From contig DASVUX010000050.1 of assembly GCA_036386835.1 (NCBI GenBank), positions 1 through 64,000 of the forward strand: 64,000 nt of DNA. Reading direction: 5' to 3'. Shown here in pieces: positions 1 to 7,681 of this stretch. Every line of letters starts with the position of its first letter. Position 1 is the first letter of the stretch. A program made the translations under genes and the position numbers. The DNA comes from 2-12-FULL-35-15 sp036386835 (GTDB lineage Bacteria; Bacteroidota; Bacteroidia; 2-12-FULL-35-15). The notes below the pieces were generated by a model, which saw only the letters and a program-made list of their open reading frames with translations, was not told the DNA's origin and did not search any database.

Positions 1-2
1 AT

Positions 3-455
3 TTTATTCATGCAATCAAGAACAAGCTTCCGCTGAAATATCCATTCCTTGAATACATCAGGGATGCGAGCAGGATCAAGCCGTATATGAGCGCGCTGCA
101 AATGAGGGAACAGCTGCAGCCTTATTCCGATTTGATCATCAGGTGGGGTTATCTTGAGATCGCTAAAAAATGCAGGGAACAAAATGCTGTCCCTGTCTGG
201 GCTTATCTCCTTACCACAACAGAAAGCGTGAACCAGGAAGAATATAAGCAGATAAAAGCTTATGCGGAATCGCTGGGTTTTATAACTTTGGATATGCGGG
301 ATGTGTATGGCAACCGCGAAAGGAAAAGCATCCAGGTCTCGGAGTGGAATACACACCCTAACGCAGAAGGCCACAGGCTGATCGCAGAGAAGTTTTACAA
401 CGAGCTGATAAGGAACAGGGATAAAATCTTTAAATATAATATTCAATCTAAATAA
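3..455 (+). CDS. SGNH/GDSL-type hydrolase, C-terminal part (5' end outside window)
   Basis: The frame is open from base 3, so the start lies upstream; the ATG at 87 is probably internal. About 150 codons are visible. Near the end is an N-T-H-P-N-A-E-G-H stretch, which resembles the last block of SGNH hydrolases where the catalytic His sits in an HPN context, followed by a helix ending in LIAEKF. The nucleophile block is not in the window, so the acting chemistry (esterase or acyl transfer) cannot be checked. It ends 6 bases before the carrier protein gene and is probably cotranscribed with it. Such proteins often accompany carrier proteins in glycan and secondary-metabolite loci. Family assignment is moderate. 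Confidence 0.6.
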   Translation, partial: FIHAIKNKLPLKYPFLEYIRDASRIKPYMSALQMREQLQPYSDLIIRWGYLEIAKKCREQNAVPVWAYLLTTTESVNQEEYKQIKAYAESLGFITLDMRDVYGNRERKSIQVSEWNTHPNAEGHRLIAEKFYNELIRNRDKIFKYNIQSK

Positions 456-461
456 AAAATA

Positions 462-731
462 ATGAGCTTAGATATAAACCAGGTTAAAGGAACAGTGAGG
501 AATTTTGTATTTGAAAGATTCCTAAGGAATTCAGAAGAAAAGGAACTTACCTTCTCAACGCCCCTGATCAGTGGCGGGATCATCGATTCAATTCTTACAA
601 TGCAGCTGGTTGTATTCCTGGAGGAAACATACGGTTTCGAGTTTCAGCCCCATGAAGTGGATAAGGACAACCTGGATAGTATAGATATAATTGCAGCTTT
701 TGTTGTTAAGAAACTGAATGAAGGAAAATAA
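462..731 (+). CDS. Peptidyl/acyl carrier protein (PltL-like)
   Basis: An 89-residue free-standing carrier protein. The motif G-G-I-I-D-S-I-L places the phosphopantetheine-accepting Ser at residue 43, followed by the usual helix (QLVVFLEETYGFEF). It overlaps the start of the adenylating enzyme by 14 bases, a sign of translational coupling. In pyrrole cassettes a stand-alone carrier (PltL, CloN5, RedO) is loaded with L-proline by the adjacent ligase and holds it through oxidation and halogenation. That role is inferred from the neighbours; the carrier fold itself is clear. Confidence 0.85.
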   Translation: MSLDINQVKGTVRNFVFERFLRNSEEKELTFSTPLISGGIIDSILTMQLVVFLEETYGFEFQPHEVDKDNLDSIDIIAAFVVKKLNEGK

Positions 732-2166
732 GTTAAATACACTCCTTGAGGATTCTGCCACCAGTTTTCCGGATCGTGCTGCGCTGTTATATCCCGGAGG
801 ACAGCTTACTTATACGGAGCTGAACCAGGAAGCTGAGCATGTCAGCCGGGCCCTGGGATTAGCGGGCGTTACCGAAGGCAGCCGGGTTGCGGTTTGCGGG
901 CCCAAATCCGCGAGCATCGTTGCTTGCCTTTTCGGGATCTTAAAACGCGGAGCAGCTTATTTACCGGTAGATCATTCTTCACCATCAACGAGAAATAAGT
1001 TCATTATAGAAAATGCAGAAGTGCATGCCCTCATAATTAATAAGCATATCAGTTATGGTCTAGAGAACTTTGAAAAGATTTGTGAGATTGGTGAGGAGCT
1101 TGTACTATTCAGGAACAGCCAACCCGCAAAACAACCTTCCCCCCTAGGTTTAGCATACATACTTTATACTTCCGGCTCCACGGGCTTTCCCAAAGGAGTA
1201 ATGTACACGCATCATGCCGCTATGCATTTTATCAGCTGGTGTTCGGAAACATTTAACGTAACTTCCGGGGACAGGTTTATTTCAGTCGCCCCTTTTCATT
1301 TTGATCTATCTGTTTTCGATCTTTTTGTATCCGTAAAGCACGGGGCTTCATTATACCTTGCGGGAGAAAATATGGTGAGGAGCCCGGAGCTTTTTGCAGC
1401 GGCATTGGCCGAGCAAAAGATTACTATCCTTTATTCTACACCAACCACTTTGTCCATGCTAAGTGAGTACGGGAAGCTGGAGAAATATGATCTTGTTAGC
1501 TTAAGGCTGGTTCTTTTTGCAGGAGAAGTTTTCCCGATCAAATCTTTCCGCAGGTTTTGTGAAAAGATCCCCGGTGCTTGTTATTATAATCTTTACGGTC
1601 CGACAGAAACCAATGTGTGCACTTTCTATAAAGTTGAAAAGCAGCCGGCATCAGGCATCCCGATTGGCAGGTGCTGCCCCCATTATAAAAGTATCATCAG
1701 TGACGATGAACTGCTGATCAGCGGTGCCGGGCTGATGTCGGGTTACTGGGGACTGCCCGGAACCCAATCATTCTTCATCGATAAAGATGGAGTAGCCTGG
1801 TACCGGACAGGTGATTTAGTTTCGGTTGATGACCATGGGAACTTGCTTTTTAACGGCAGAAGAGACAGGATGGTGAAGCGGAACGGTTTCAGGATAGAGC
1901 TCGATGAAATTGAAAAGGCATTGTCCCTGCATCCCGGTATATCGAAAGCAAGTGTTGTGTCGGTAAAAACAGCGGAGCAGCAGCCAGTAATAACCGGCTT
2001 TATAGTACTGACTGATAAAACGGAAAATTCAGTGATAAAAATGAAGGAATATTGCATGAACAACTTACCTTCGTATATGATCCCGAACAATTTTATCTTT
2101 ATGGATGAAATTCCATATACGTCAGGGTTTAAAGTGGATTATCAGAAATTAATATCACTTGTATAA
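718..2166 (+). CDS. Stand-alone adenylation enzyme, probable L-prolyl-[carrier] ligase (PltF-like)
   Basis: A 482-residue AMP-forming ligase. Visible core motifs are the phosphate loop YTSGSTGFPKG (150-160), FDLS (195-198), YGPTE (293-297), YRTGDL (362-367), the hinge region with GRRDRMVKRNGFRIE (380-394), and the C-terminal Lys472 in the A10 position. Aligning by eye to gramicidin synthetase PheA, the ten specificity positions are D196, L197, F200, Y239, L266, A268, L292, V300, C301 and K472. The code I remember for PltF-type proline activators is DLLYLALVCK, so nine of ten agree. It lacks condensation or thiolation domains, as PltF does. It would activate L-proline with ATP and load it on the carrier encoded just upstream. 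It directly abuts the dehydrogenase gene. Confidence 0.87.
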   Translation: MKENKLNTLLEDSATSFPDRAALLYPGGQLTYTELNQEAEHVSRALGLAGVTEGSRVAVCGPKSASIVACLFGILKRGAAYLPVDHSSPSTRNKFIIENAEVHALIINKHISYGLENFEKICEIGEELVLFRNSQPAKQPSPLGLAYILYTSGSTGFPKGVMYTHHAAMHFISWCSETFNVTSGDRFISVAPFHFDLSVFDLFVSVKHGASLYLAGENMVRSPELFAAALAEQKITILYSTPTTLSMLSEYGKLEKYDLVSLRLVLFAGEVFPIKSFRRFCEKIPGACYYNLYGPTETNVCTFYKVEKQPASGIPIGRCCPHYKSIISDDELLISGAGLMSGYWGLPGTQSFFIDKDGVAWYRTGDLVSVDDHGNLLFNGRRDRMVKRNGFRIELDEIEKALSLHPGISKASVVSVKTAEQQPVITGFIVLTDKTENSVIKMKEYCMNNLPSYMIPNNFIFMDEIPYTSGFKVDYQKLISLV

Positions 2167-3315
2167 ATGGAATTTTCCCTTACATCCGAGCAAAAGCTGA
2201 TCCAGGAAAACATCACCGGTTTTGCCCGTATGACTTTGAATGCGGGTGTTATTGAGCGTGACCGGGAAAGGATTTTTGACCGGAATTTATGGAAAAAATG
2301 TGCGGATCAGAAGCTGACCGGACTTCCTGTGGATGAAAGCTTCGGAGGCGCGGGACTTGATCCTGTATCATGTATAGCTGCACTTGAAGCCCTGGGATAT
2401 GGTTCAGATGATGGCGGGTTGAACTTTTCCATCTGCGCACACCTGCTTGCCTGTATAGTCCCGGTAATGAAATACGGCAGTGCGGAACAAAGAAAGAAAT
2501 ATTTGCCCGGATTATGTGATGGCAGCCTGGTGGCTATAAATGCAATGACTGAAAATGAAGCAGGTTCAGATGTTTTTGCTGTCCGCACTTCAGCACAAAA
2601 GGTGGAAGGCGGTTTTAAAGTGAACGGCACAAAAGCATTCTGCACCAATGGCCCCGGAGGTGATCTCATACTTGTTTATGCGGTAACGGATGAGTCCAAA
2701 GGTTTTTTCGGAGGGATCACTGCATTCCTTGTTAATAAAAGTTCACAGGGAGTCGGGGTAGGGCAGCAATACGAAAAAATGGGACTCCGGACGTCAGGAA
2801 TATCAGAACTGGTATTTAACGATGCGTTCATACCCGATGAAGATGTGTTGGGTGGAATTGGTGGCGGAGCTTCGATTTTTAATTACTCGATGGAATGGGA
2901 AAGGATCGGAATAGCTGCCTGCCATGTGGGAACCATGAGGAAGCTTCTTGAGAAGACTATCGACTACACCTTGAACCGAAAGAACGGGGATGAACCTATA
3001 GGTAAAAAGCAGGCGATCGCTCATCGGGTGGCAGACATGAAAGTGAGACTGGAAGCATCGGGTTTGTTAACTTACAAAGCGGCAGCCGGAATTGATAAAG
3101 ACAGATCTAACATGATCCACGCGTCTGCAGCCAAGCTATTTGTAAGTGAAGCGTTCGTTAAATCCGCGATGGATACAATGCAGGTTTTCGGTGGGAACGG
3201 TTATATGACAGAATACGGTATTGAACGCATTGTGCGTGATGCTCTCGGAAGTACTATATATTCCGGCACTTCTGACGTACAGAGAAATATTATTTCCAAA
3301 TTTTTAGGACTTTAA
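2167..3315 (+). CDS. Acyl-CoA-dehydrogenase-family flavoprotein, probable prolyl-carrier oxidase (PltE-like)
   Basis: A 382-residue protein with the full acyl-CoA dehydrogenase fold, starting on the base after the upstream stop codon. MTENEAGSD (127-135) and the C-terminal IYSGTSDVQRNII region are family signatures. The position of the medium-chain enzyme's catalytic Glu is Ser366 (Y-S-G-T). Glu245 in MEWERIG fits the alternative base position used by isovaleryl-CoA dehydrogenase and, as known for the family, by prolyl-carrier oxidases. Between a PltF-like ligase and a halogenase, the likely reaction is FAD-dependent oxidation of prolyl-S-carrier to pyrrolyl-2-carboxyl-S-carrier. A plain short-chain acyl-CoA dehydrogenase is the alternative but fits the context less well. 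Confidence 0.83.
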   Translation: MEFSLTSEQKLIQENITGFARMTLNAGVIERDRERIFDRNLWKKCADQKLTGLPVDESFGGAGLDPVSCIAALEALGYGSDDGGLNFSICAHLLACIVPVMKYGSAEQRKKYLPGLCDGSLVAINAMTENEAGSDVFAVRTSAQKVEGGFKVNGTKAFCTNGPGGDLILVYAVTDESKGFFGGITAFLVNKSSQGVGVGQQYEKMGLRTSGISELVFNDAFIPDEDVLGGIGGGASIFNYSMEWERIGIAACHVGTMRKLLEKTIDYTLNRKNGDEPIGKKQAIAHRVADMKVRLEASGLLTYKAAAGIDKDRSNMIHASAAKLFVSEAFVKSAMDTMQVFGGNGYMTEYGIERIVRDALGSTIYSGTSDVQRNIISKFLGL

Positions 3316-3332
3316 AATCAGCAGATAATAGT

Positions 3333-4730
3333 ATGGGAAAATTATATGATGTGATCATTATAGGCGGTGGGCCATCCGGTTCAACTTCTGCAACACTTCT
3401 TGCACAAAAAGGATTGTCGGTGCTTCTTCTTGAAAAGGAAAGTTTTCCGAGGGAACACGTTGGCGAATCACTGATACCGTTGTCATACGAACTTTTAAAA
3501 AAGCAGGGTTTAATTGAAGAAATGCGGAAGATTTCTACCCGGAAGCCCGGGGTGAATTTTGTTGATAAGGATGGTGTAAAGCAGTCATTATGGTGCTTTA
3601 AAAACGTGATCAAAGATGAATCATACCTGACCTTTCATGTGATCCGATCTGCATTTGATAAATTGCTGCTTGATAATAGTGTGAAGAAGGGCGCTGAGGT
3701 GAGAGAACAGTATAATGTGAAAAATGTAAAGCTTGACCGTGCAGATAAAATAGTAGAAGTGGAGGCTGTAAATGCTGAAGGCCAACTGGAAAAATTTACG
3801 TCAAAGTTTATTATTGATGCGAGCGGGCAGAGCACTTTCCTCGGTAGGAAGCTCGGAGTTAAAAAGTCATACGCGGATCTTGACAGAGTGGCGGTTTGGT
3901 CACATTGGACCAACACTGAATTTGACAGTGCACTGAATGAAGGAGTAATTAAGATCGTTTACCTGGGCGGAGATAAAAAAGGATGGATGTGGGTGATCCC
4001 TGTAAGCAAAGAGCATCTGAGCATTGGTGTGGTGATAAACAACAGTTATGTGAAAGAGAAGAAGCAGCAGTATAAAGACTCGGAAGACTGGAAGAAGGAC
4101 TTTTATCTGGGTGAACTTGCGGAGTCGTATTTGTATAAAGGAATGCTGAAGAATGCCAAAATGGAACATAAGGTGGCTATGGCAGGAGATTACTCATATT
4201 ACTGTGAAAAAAAATATGGTGATAATTTCGTGATGGTTGGAGATGCCGGAGCTTTCCTTGATCCGATCTTTTCAAGCGGGATCTATGTTGGGATGCACAG
4301 TGCCGAGCTTGTTGCAGATGCTATTTATGAAAAGCTCAAGGGCACGAACGGAGATGCCGAGATGGAAAAAGCATTCACAGAGATCAACGGGGCCGTGAAA
4401 TTGCTTGAAAAATTCATAAGATTATTCTACACACCGGAAGCACTTAATTTTTCTACAATCGGGGATCCGGAAGATATGCTCCTGTTTGAAAAATTTGAAG
4501 GCGCTTATACGATCTTCCATTACCTGCTCGCAGGTGACTTTTTCAAAAATTATGAAAAATACAGTGAGTTTATTGACCTGATCCGTGATCAGAAGACGAT
4601 GGCGAAGTTTCAGAACCTGATAGATCACTCAAAAGATACCCGTCCTGAAAGTAAGTGCGGAGAAGATTTTGAAAAGATGTATGGGGAGATGACACACAAG
4701 ATCGAATTCGATCATTCAGCGTTCCTGTAA
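3333..4730 (+). CDS. Flavin-dependent halogenase (PltA/Bmp2-like)
   Basis: A 465-residue flavoprotein. The N-terminal dinucleotide-binding motif is GGGPSGS (11-17), followed by E-H-V-G-E-S-L (41-47). The W-x-W-x-I-P signature of flavin-dependent halogenases is present as W218-M-W-V-I-P223, and Lys71 in R-K-P-G-V-N-F is a good candidate for the catalytic lysine that carries the hypohalous species. GDAGAF plus a downstream helix forms the second flavin contact. Length matches PltA (about 450). It begins 17 bases after the dehydrogenase gene, so all four cassette genes appear cotranscribed. Predicted role: chlorination or bromination of the carrier-bound pyrrole using FADH2 and O2. No flavin reductase is visible. 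The related geranylgeranyl-reductase group lacks WxWxIP, which argues against it. Confidence 0.85.
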   Translation: MGKLYDVIIIGGGPSGSTSATLLAQKGLSVLLLEKESFPREHVGESLIPLSYELLKKQGLIEEMRKISTRKPGVNFVDKDGVKQSLWCFKNVIKDESYLTFHVIRSAFDKLLLDNSVKKGAEVREQYNVKNVKLDRADKIVEVEAVNAEGQLEKFTSKFIIDASGQSTFLGRKLGVKKSYADLDRVAVWSHWTNTEFDSALNEGVIKIVYLGGDKKGWMWVIPVSKEHLSIGVVINNSYVKEKKQQYKDSEDWKKDFYLGELAESYLYKGMLKNAKMEHKVAMAGDYSYYCEKKYGDNFVMVGDAGAFLDPIFSSGIYVGMHSAELVADAIYEKLKGTNGDAEMEKAFTEINGAVKLLEKFIRLFYTPEALNFSTIGDPEDMLLFEKFEGAYTIFHYLLAGDFFKNYEKYSEFIDLIRDQKTMAKFQNLIDHSKDTRPESKCGEDFEKMYGEMTHKIEFDHSAFL

Positions 4731-4886
4731 GAGTAAAATAAATAAGATTTTTTCTTTCAGTTGTAATGACAAGCTGAAGGGTCATTTCAAAGGGAGCATG
4801 GCATAGAGAAACTTTAAATATTTCGTGGATTGAGATTTCTCCTTTCAGTCGATTATAACAATGCTTTTAGTCCATGACTAAGCTCT

Positions 4887-5603
4887 TTAGAAAAATTTCG
4901 AACTCAATTCCATAAGCATTTTCCTGCTCCAGGCAGGGAAATGCCTGAATATATAGCGCTTCTGGAACTTCAGTTGCCACCATAACGTTGCATTCACTTT
5001 GGCGCAGATCTCCTTTTTCCTGTGTTCATAGGGTTCTCTCAAAACATCTATTATCAGCACCCATCGTTCATTCTCCGTATGATTCCATACCTCGTGTTCG
5101 TAAGCATCACAGAAAGCAAATATTCTGCCTTCAACCCATTCGGTTGTATCCAGTCCTACACGCATTCCCATCTGCGGCAGGCCTGACTTACTTTTCAGTG
5201 TAAGATGACAGCGGTACATTACATTGCTGTCACCGTTATGAGGTTTAATTGAAGTATGTGGCTGCAGTACAGAAAATGTACAGGAGGTCATAGCAGGGAT
5301 GCTTTCGACCAGTCGCGAAGTAACCGGGCATTTTTCACAGTTCTCTTTCCATTTTTTACCCCAGACATGCAAGGGGAAAATTGTCCAGTGCTTTTCATTG
5401 CTCGCAAGGGTACGATTAAAGTAGGGAATAAGGTCCTTATCCCTGGCCGCAACAATTTTTTCAAATTCATCCCTGATAATGCTGTGGTTACGTTCGAGAA
5501 TTATCGCCCACTCTTTTTGTACAATGTCAAAAAAACAAGGTTCGGGACCTTTGTAAGATCCGTTTTCAGCAAAAGAATACCATTCGTATGCGGTAGAGGC
5601 CAT
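4887..5603 (-). CDS. Aspartyl/asparaginyl beta-hydroxylase-like 2-oxoglutarate oxygenase (copy 1)
   Basis: 238 residues. The motif P-H-N-G-D-S-N contains His122, and Y-E-H-E-V-W-N contains His170. These correspond by spacing to the two iron-binding histidines of human AspH (H679, H725). R131, H133 and R180 fall where AspH has its 2-oxoglutarate ligands R688, H690 and R735. The family (PF05118) hydroxylates Asp/Asn-type beta carbons and uses only two iron ligands. Its ATG overlaps the stop of the upstream paralogue in a TGATG, so the pair is probably translated together. It faces the halogenase gene across 156 bases in which I saw no convincing terminator. The substrate is unknown. Confidence 0.82.
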   Translation of the reverse strand: MASTAYEWYSFAENGSYKGPEPCFFDIVQKEWAIILERNHSIIRDEFEKIVAARDKDLIPYFNRTLASNEKHWTIFPLHVWGKKWKENCEKCPVTSRLVESIPAMTSCTFSVLQPHTSIKPHNGDSNVMYRCHLTLKSKSGLPQMGMRVGLDTTEWVEGRIFAFCDAYEHEVWNHTENERWVLIIDVLREPYEHRKKEICAKVNATLWWQLKFQKRYIFRHFPAWSRKMLMELSSKFF

Positions 5604-6349
5604 CAGTAGATTTTAAGGGCGTTTGCAATGGAAATGGCTGATTGGGCCAAGGGCCTCAGCATCCTTGTTATTGCTGTTATTAAAAGAGGGTTCATTTTTA
5701 AAAGAAGTTTCAGCTTCTCTGCGCGTTTCTGAAGGTATAAGGATGTAAGGACGGTTGAACAGACGAGTTTTTTTTTATCGCGGAATTCCGGTCTTATCAC
5801 ATCGATCAGGAAAATATACCTTTTTTCTGTGGAGTGATTCCATGCCTCATGCTCATAAGCATCCATGAATATAAGCCATTCGCCATTTTTCCAGGCTTTG
5901 GCTTCACCTTTAACTTTAAAACCCGTAGTGGGTAATCCTGCAGGCACCTCCAGCCCGAGGTGACACCGGTAAATTGCATTCGTGTCCCCGCAATGAGGAT
6001 GGATGCTGCTTCCCGGTTCAAGGAGGTTGAATGAGGCAGAAACTATCTCCGGATATTTATTGATCAGTGATGTTGTATAAGGAAATTGTTTTTGATTTTT
6101 AAAGAGCTGTACACCCCATGTCTTTAAAGCGATCGTTTTCCAGCTGTGTTGTTTGCTTACCATTGAACTGTTGAAGTAGGCTTCCAGCTGATGATGAGAA
6201 ATATAATCTTTAAGCTCTTGTTTTATCTTTTCAGTCTCAGTTGCCAGTTCATTTGCCCATTCAAATCTAACCGGATCTGCAAAAGCAGGTTCCGGGCCGG
6301 GATAATTAAAGCTAAAATCATATATGCTGAACCATAATTTCTGCATCAA
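5603..6349 (-). CDS. Aspartyl/asparaginyl beta-hydroxylase-like 2-oxoglutarate oxygenase (copy 2)
   Basis: 248 residues and homologous to the two neighbouring oxygenases. The metal and cosubstrate residues are conserved in register: His119 in P-H-C-G-D-T-N, Arg128, His130, His167 in Y-E-H-E-A-W-N, and Arg177. The N-terminus (PGPEPAFADP) resembles the corresponding part of copy 1, indicating duplication. It is first of a two-gene minus-strand unit and is divergent from copy 3 with only 30 bases between start codons, so their promoters must overlap or extend into coding sequence. All active-site residues look intact, so this is not a decayed copy. Confidence 0.82.
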   Translation of the reverse strand: MMQKLWFSIYDFSFNYPGPEPAFADPVRFEWANELATETEKIKQELKDYISHHQLEAYFNSSMVSKQHSWKTIALKTWGVQLFKNQKQFPYTTSLINKYPEIVSASFNLLEPGSSIHPHCGDTNAIYRCHLGLEVPAGLPTTGFKVKGEAKAWKNGEWLIFMDAYEHEAWNHSTEKRYIFLIDVIRPEFRDKKKLVCSTVLTSLYLQKRAEKLKLLLKMNPLLITAITRMLRPLAQSAISIANALKIY

Positions 6350-6379
6350 CGCTTATTTTTTTAATTTTATGAAATCTAA

Positions 6380-7078
6380 ATGGCTGAAATGACTGCATTC
6401 GAATTTACAGATAAAAATCCTAAGTTCTTTTATGATCCGGGTGAATTTTCTTTCCTGCAGCCTTTGTTATCAAACTTTGAGATCATAAGATCAGAACTTC
6501 TTTCTCTTATCAGCCAGGGAAAAGAAAAGCAGTGGCTGCGCACCTTTCCTGATTATGTCCAGTCGGAAAATTATAAAGCCTGGAAAGTATTCTCATTTAT
6601 TTTTTTTAACATGAAGCTTCCGCAAAATGCGGCATTATGCCCGGAAACTGCAAAGCTCGTTTATTCCATTCCTGAAATATTATCCTGTGATTATTCCTAC
6701 CTGGACCCTGCAACGCATGTGTTGCCGCATAAAGGTTATTCACGGATGGTGCTGCGGTGCCACCTTCCGCTTATAGTGCCGGATGAGAAGCTCTGCGCGA
6801 TCAGGGTTGGAAATGAGACCAGGCACTGGAAAGAAGGAGAACTGATGATCTTTGATGATTCCTATGAACATGAAGCCTGGAATAAAACAGACAGGAAGCG
6901 GGTGGTGCTGATGTTTGACATTCCAAATCCTTTGTGGGGATATACAGCTTATGAAATATCAAAATATAAGATAGAGAACATGGATGATCCTTTCCTTCTG
7001 TCGATGGCACCCAAAGAAGAATGGGTGCGGGGCTTTCATAAAGGATTATTCCCCTTGGAAAGTTTTTCCGATCAGTAA
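6380..7078 (+). CDS. Aspartyl/asparaginyl beta-hydroxylase-like 2-oxoglutarate oxygenase (copy 3)
   Basis: 232 residues and the most diverged of the three. His117 is in L-P-H-K-G-Y-S, where the others have G-D-S/T-N, so the residue pattern next to the first iron ligand differs. Arg126, His128, His164 (Y-E-H-E-A-W-N) and Arg174 are retained. Its last 33 bases overlap the 3' end of the convergent acetyltransferase gene. The altered loop beside the iron could mean a different substrate from copies 1 and 2. Placement between the halogenase cassette and the KAS III operon suggests tailoring of the same product, but this is inference. Confidence 0.8.
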   Translation: MAEMTAFEFTDKNPKFFYDPGEFSFLQPLLSNFEIIRSELLSLISQGKEKQWLRTFPDYVQSENYKAWKVFSFIFFNMKLPQNAALCPETAKLVYSIPEILSCDYSYLDPATHVLPHKGYSRMVLRCHLPLIVPDEKLCAIRVGNETRHWKEGELMIFDDSYEHEAWNKTDRKRVVLMFDIPNPLWGYTAYEISKYKIENMDDPFLLSMAPKEEWVRGFHKGLFPLESFSDQ

Positions 7079-7681
7079 TTCGTTTATTGCCTCTATGTTT
7101 GTCTCCGAGGGTTCCCCGTAATATTTCAATTCCGAATCGCCTTCACTTAATATCGCAGCGGCTTTATTAAGCCTGGCACCATACCGGAGATAATCCTCGA
7201 TATGTAATTCATAGAGCTGGTTCTCCGTATCTTCCTGTCCCGGCAGGAGTTTATATCCGAGAATTTTATTATAATGTATCGCACGTTCATTATTCCGCAG
7301 GATCCGGATCCTGGATACCTTGCAGATGTTTAACCTGACGAGCATGAAATTAAGAAGGCATAAAGTTGCGAATACTGCGGCAAAGGAATGTATATAATCT
7401 TTATCCCAGATGAAGATGCCGCCTTCCCCGAAGCCTTTTTCCGGATCATATTTTTTAACATTGATAAGTCCCACCTGCTTGGCTTCGAATTCAATGATAA
7501 AATAGTAATTGAATTTATTGTTTACGGATTTGAACCATTCTTTCTGTGCTTCGGCAGAAATATGGCTCCTGTATTCCATGTAATTGGCAATATCACTTTG
7601 GTTCCGCCAGTAACGCACAAGTTCGATATCTTTTTCCTCGATCCTTACAAGACGTACACCATATTGTTCAAGGATCAGCAT
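7046..7681 (-). CDS. GNAT-family N-acetyl/acyltransferase
   Basis: 211 residues. The layout is that of GNAT enzymes in glycan loci such as PseH: an N-terminal V-R-Y-W-R-N region, a central strand I-G-L-I-N-V, and a late N-N-E-R-A-I-H-Y-N-K-I-L-G-Y segment, which is the family's C-terminal acetyl-CoA-binding and packing region. It is the last gene of a six-gene minus-strand operon and overlaps the glycosyltransferase gene by 7 bases. It could move an acyl group from CoA, or from the operon's carrier protein, to an amino sugar. The donor and acceptor cannot be read from sequence. Confidence 0.75.
   Translation of the reverse strand: MLILEQYGVRLVRIEEKDIELVRYWRNQSDIANYMEYRSHISAEAQKEWFKSVNNKFNYYFIIEFEAKQVGLINVKKYDPEKGFGEGGIFIWDKDYIHSFAAVFATLCLLNFMLVRLNICKVSRIRILRNNERAIHYNKILGYKLLPGQEDTENQLYELHIEDYLRYGARLNKAAAILSEGDSELKYYGEPSETNIEAINELLIGKTFQGE

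Noticed and set aside
87..455. ATG at 87 as the true start of the first gene
   Set aside because: The frame is open back to base 3 with SGNH-like sequence continuing upstream, so the gene very probably begins before the window.
3290..3613. Minus-strand frame over the halogenase start
   Set aside because: It is fully covered by two well-supported plus-strand genes and has no recognisable product.
3333..4730. Reading as geranylgeranyl reductase or plain monooxygenase
   Set aside because: WxWxIP, the Lys71 context and the pyrrole-cassette neighbours favour a halogenase, although the flavin fold is shared.
4731..4886. Terminator between the halogenase and the convergent oxygenase
   Set aside because: AATGAC...GTCATT forms only a six-base stem with a ten-base loop and no T-run; too weak to call.
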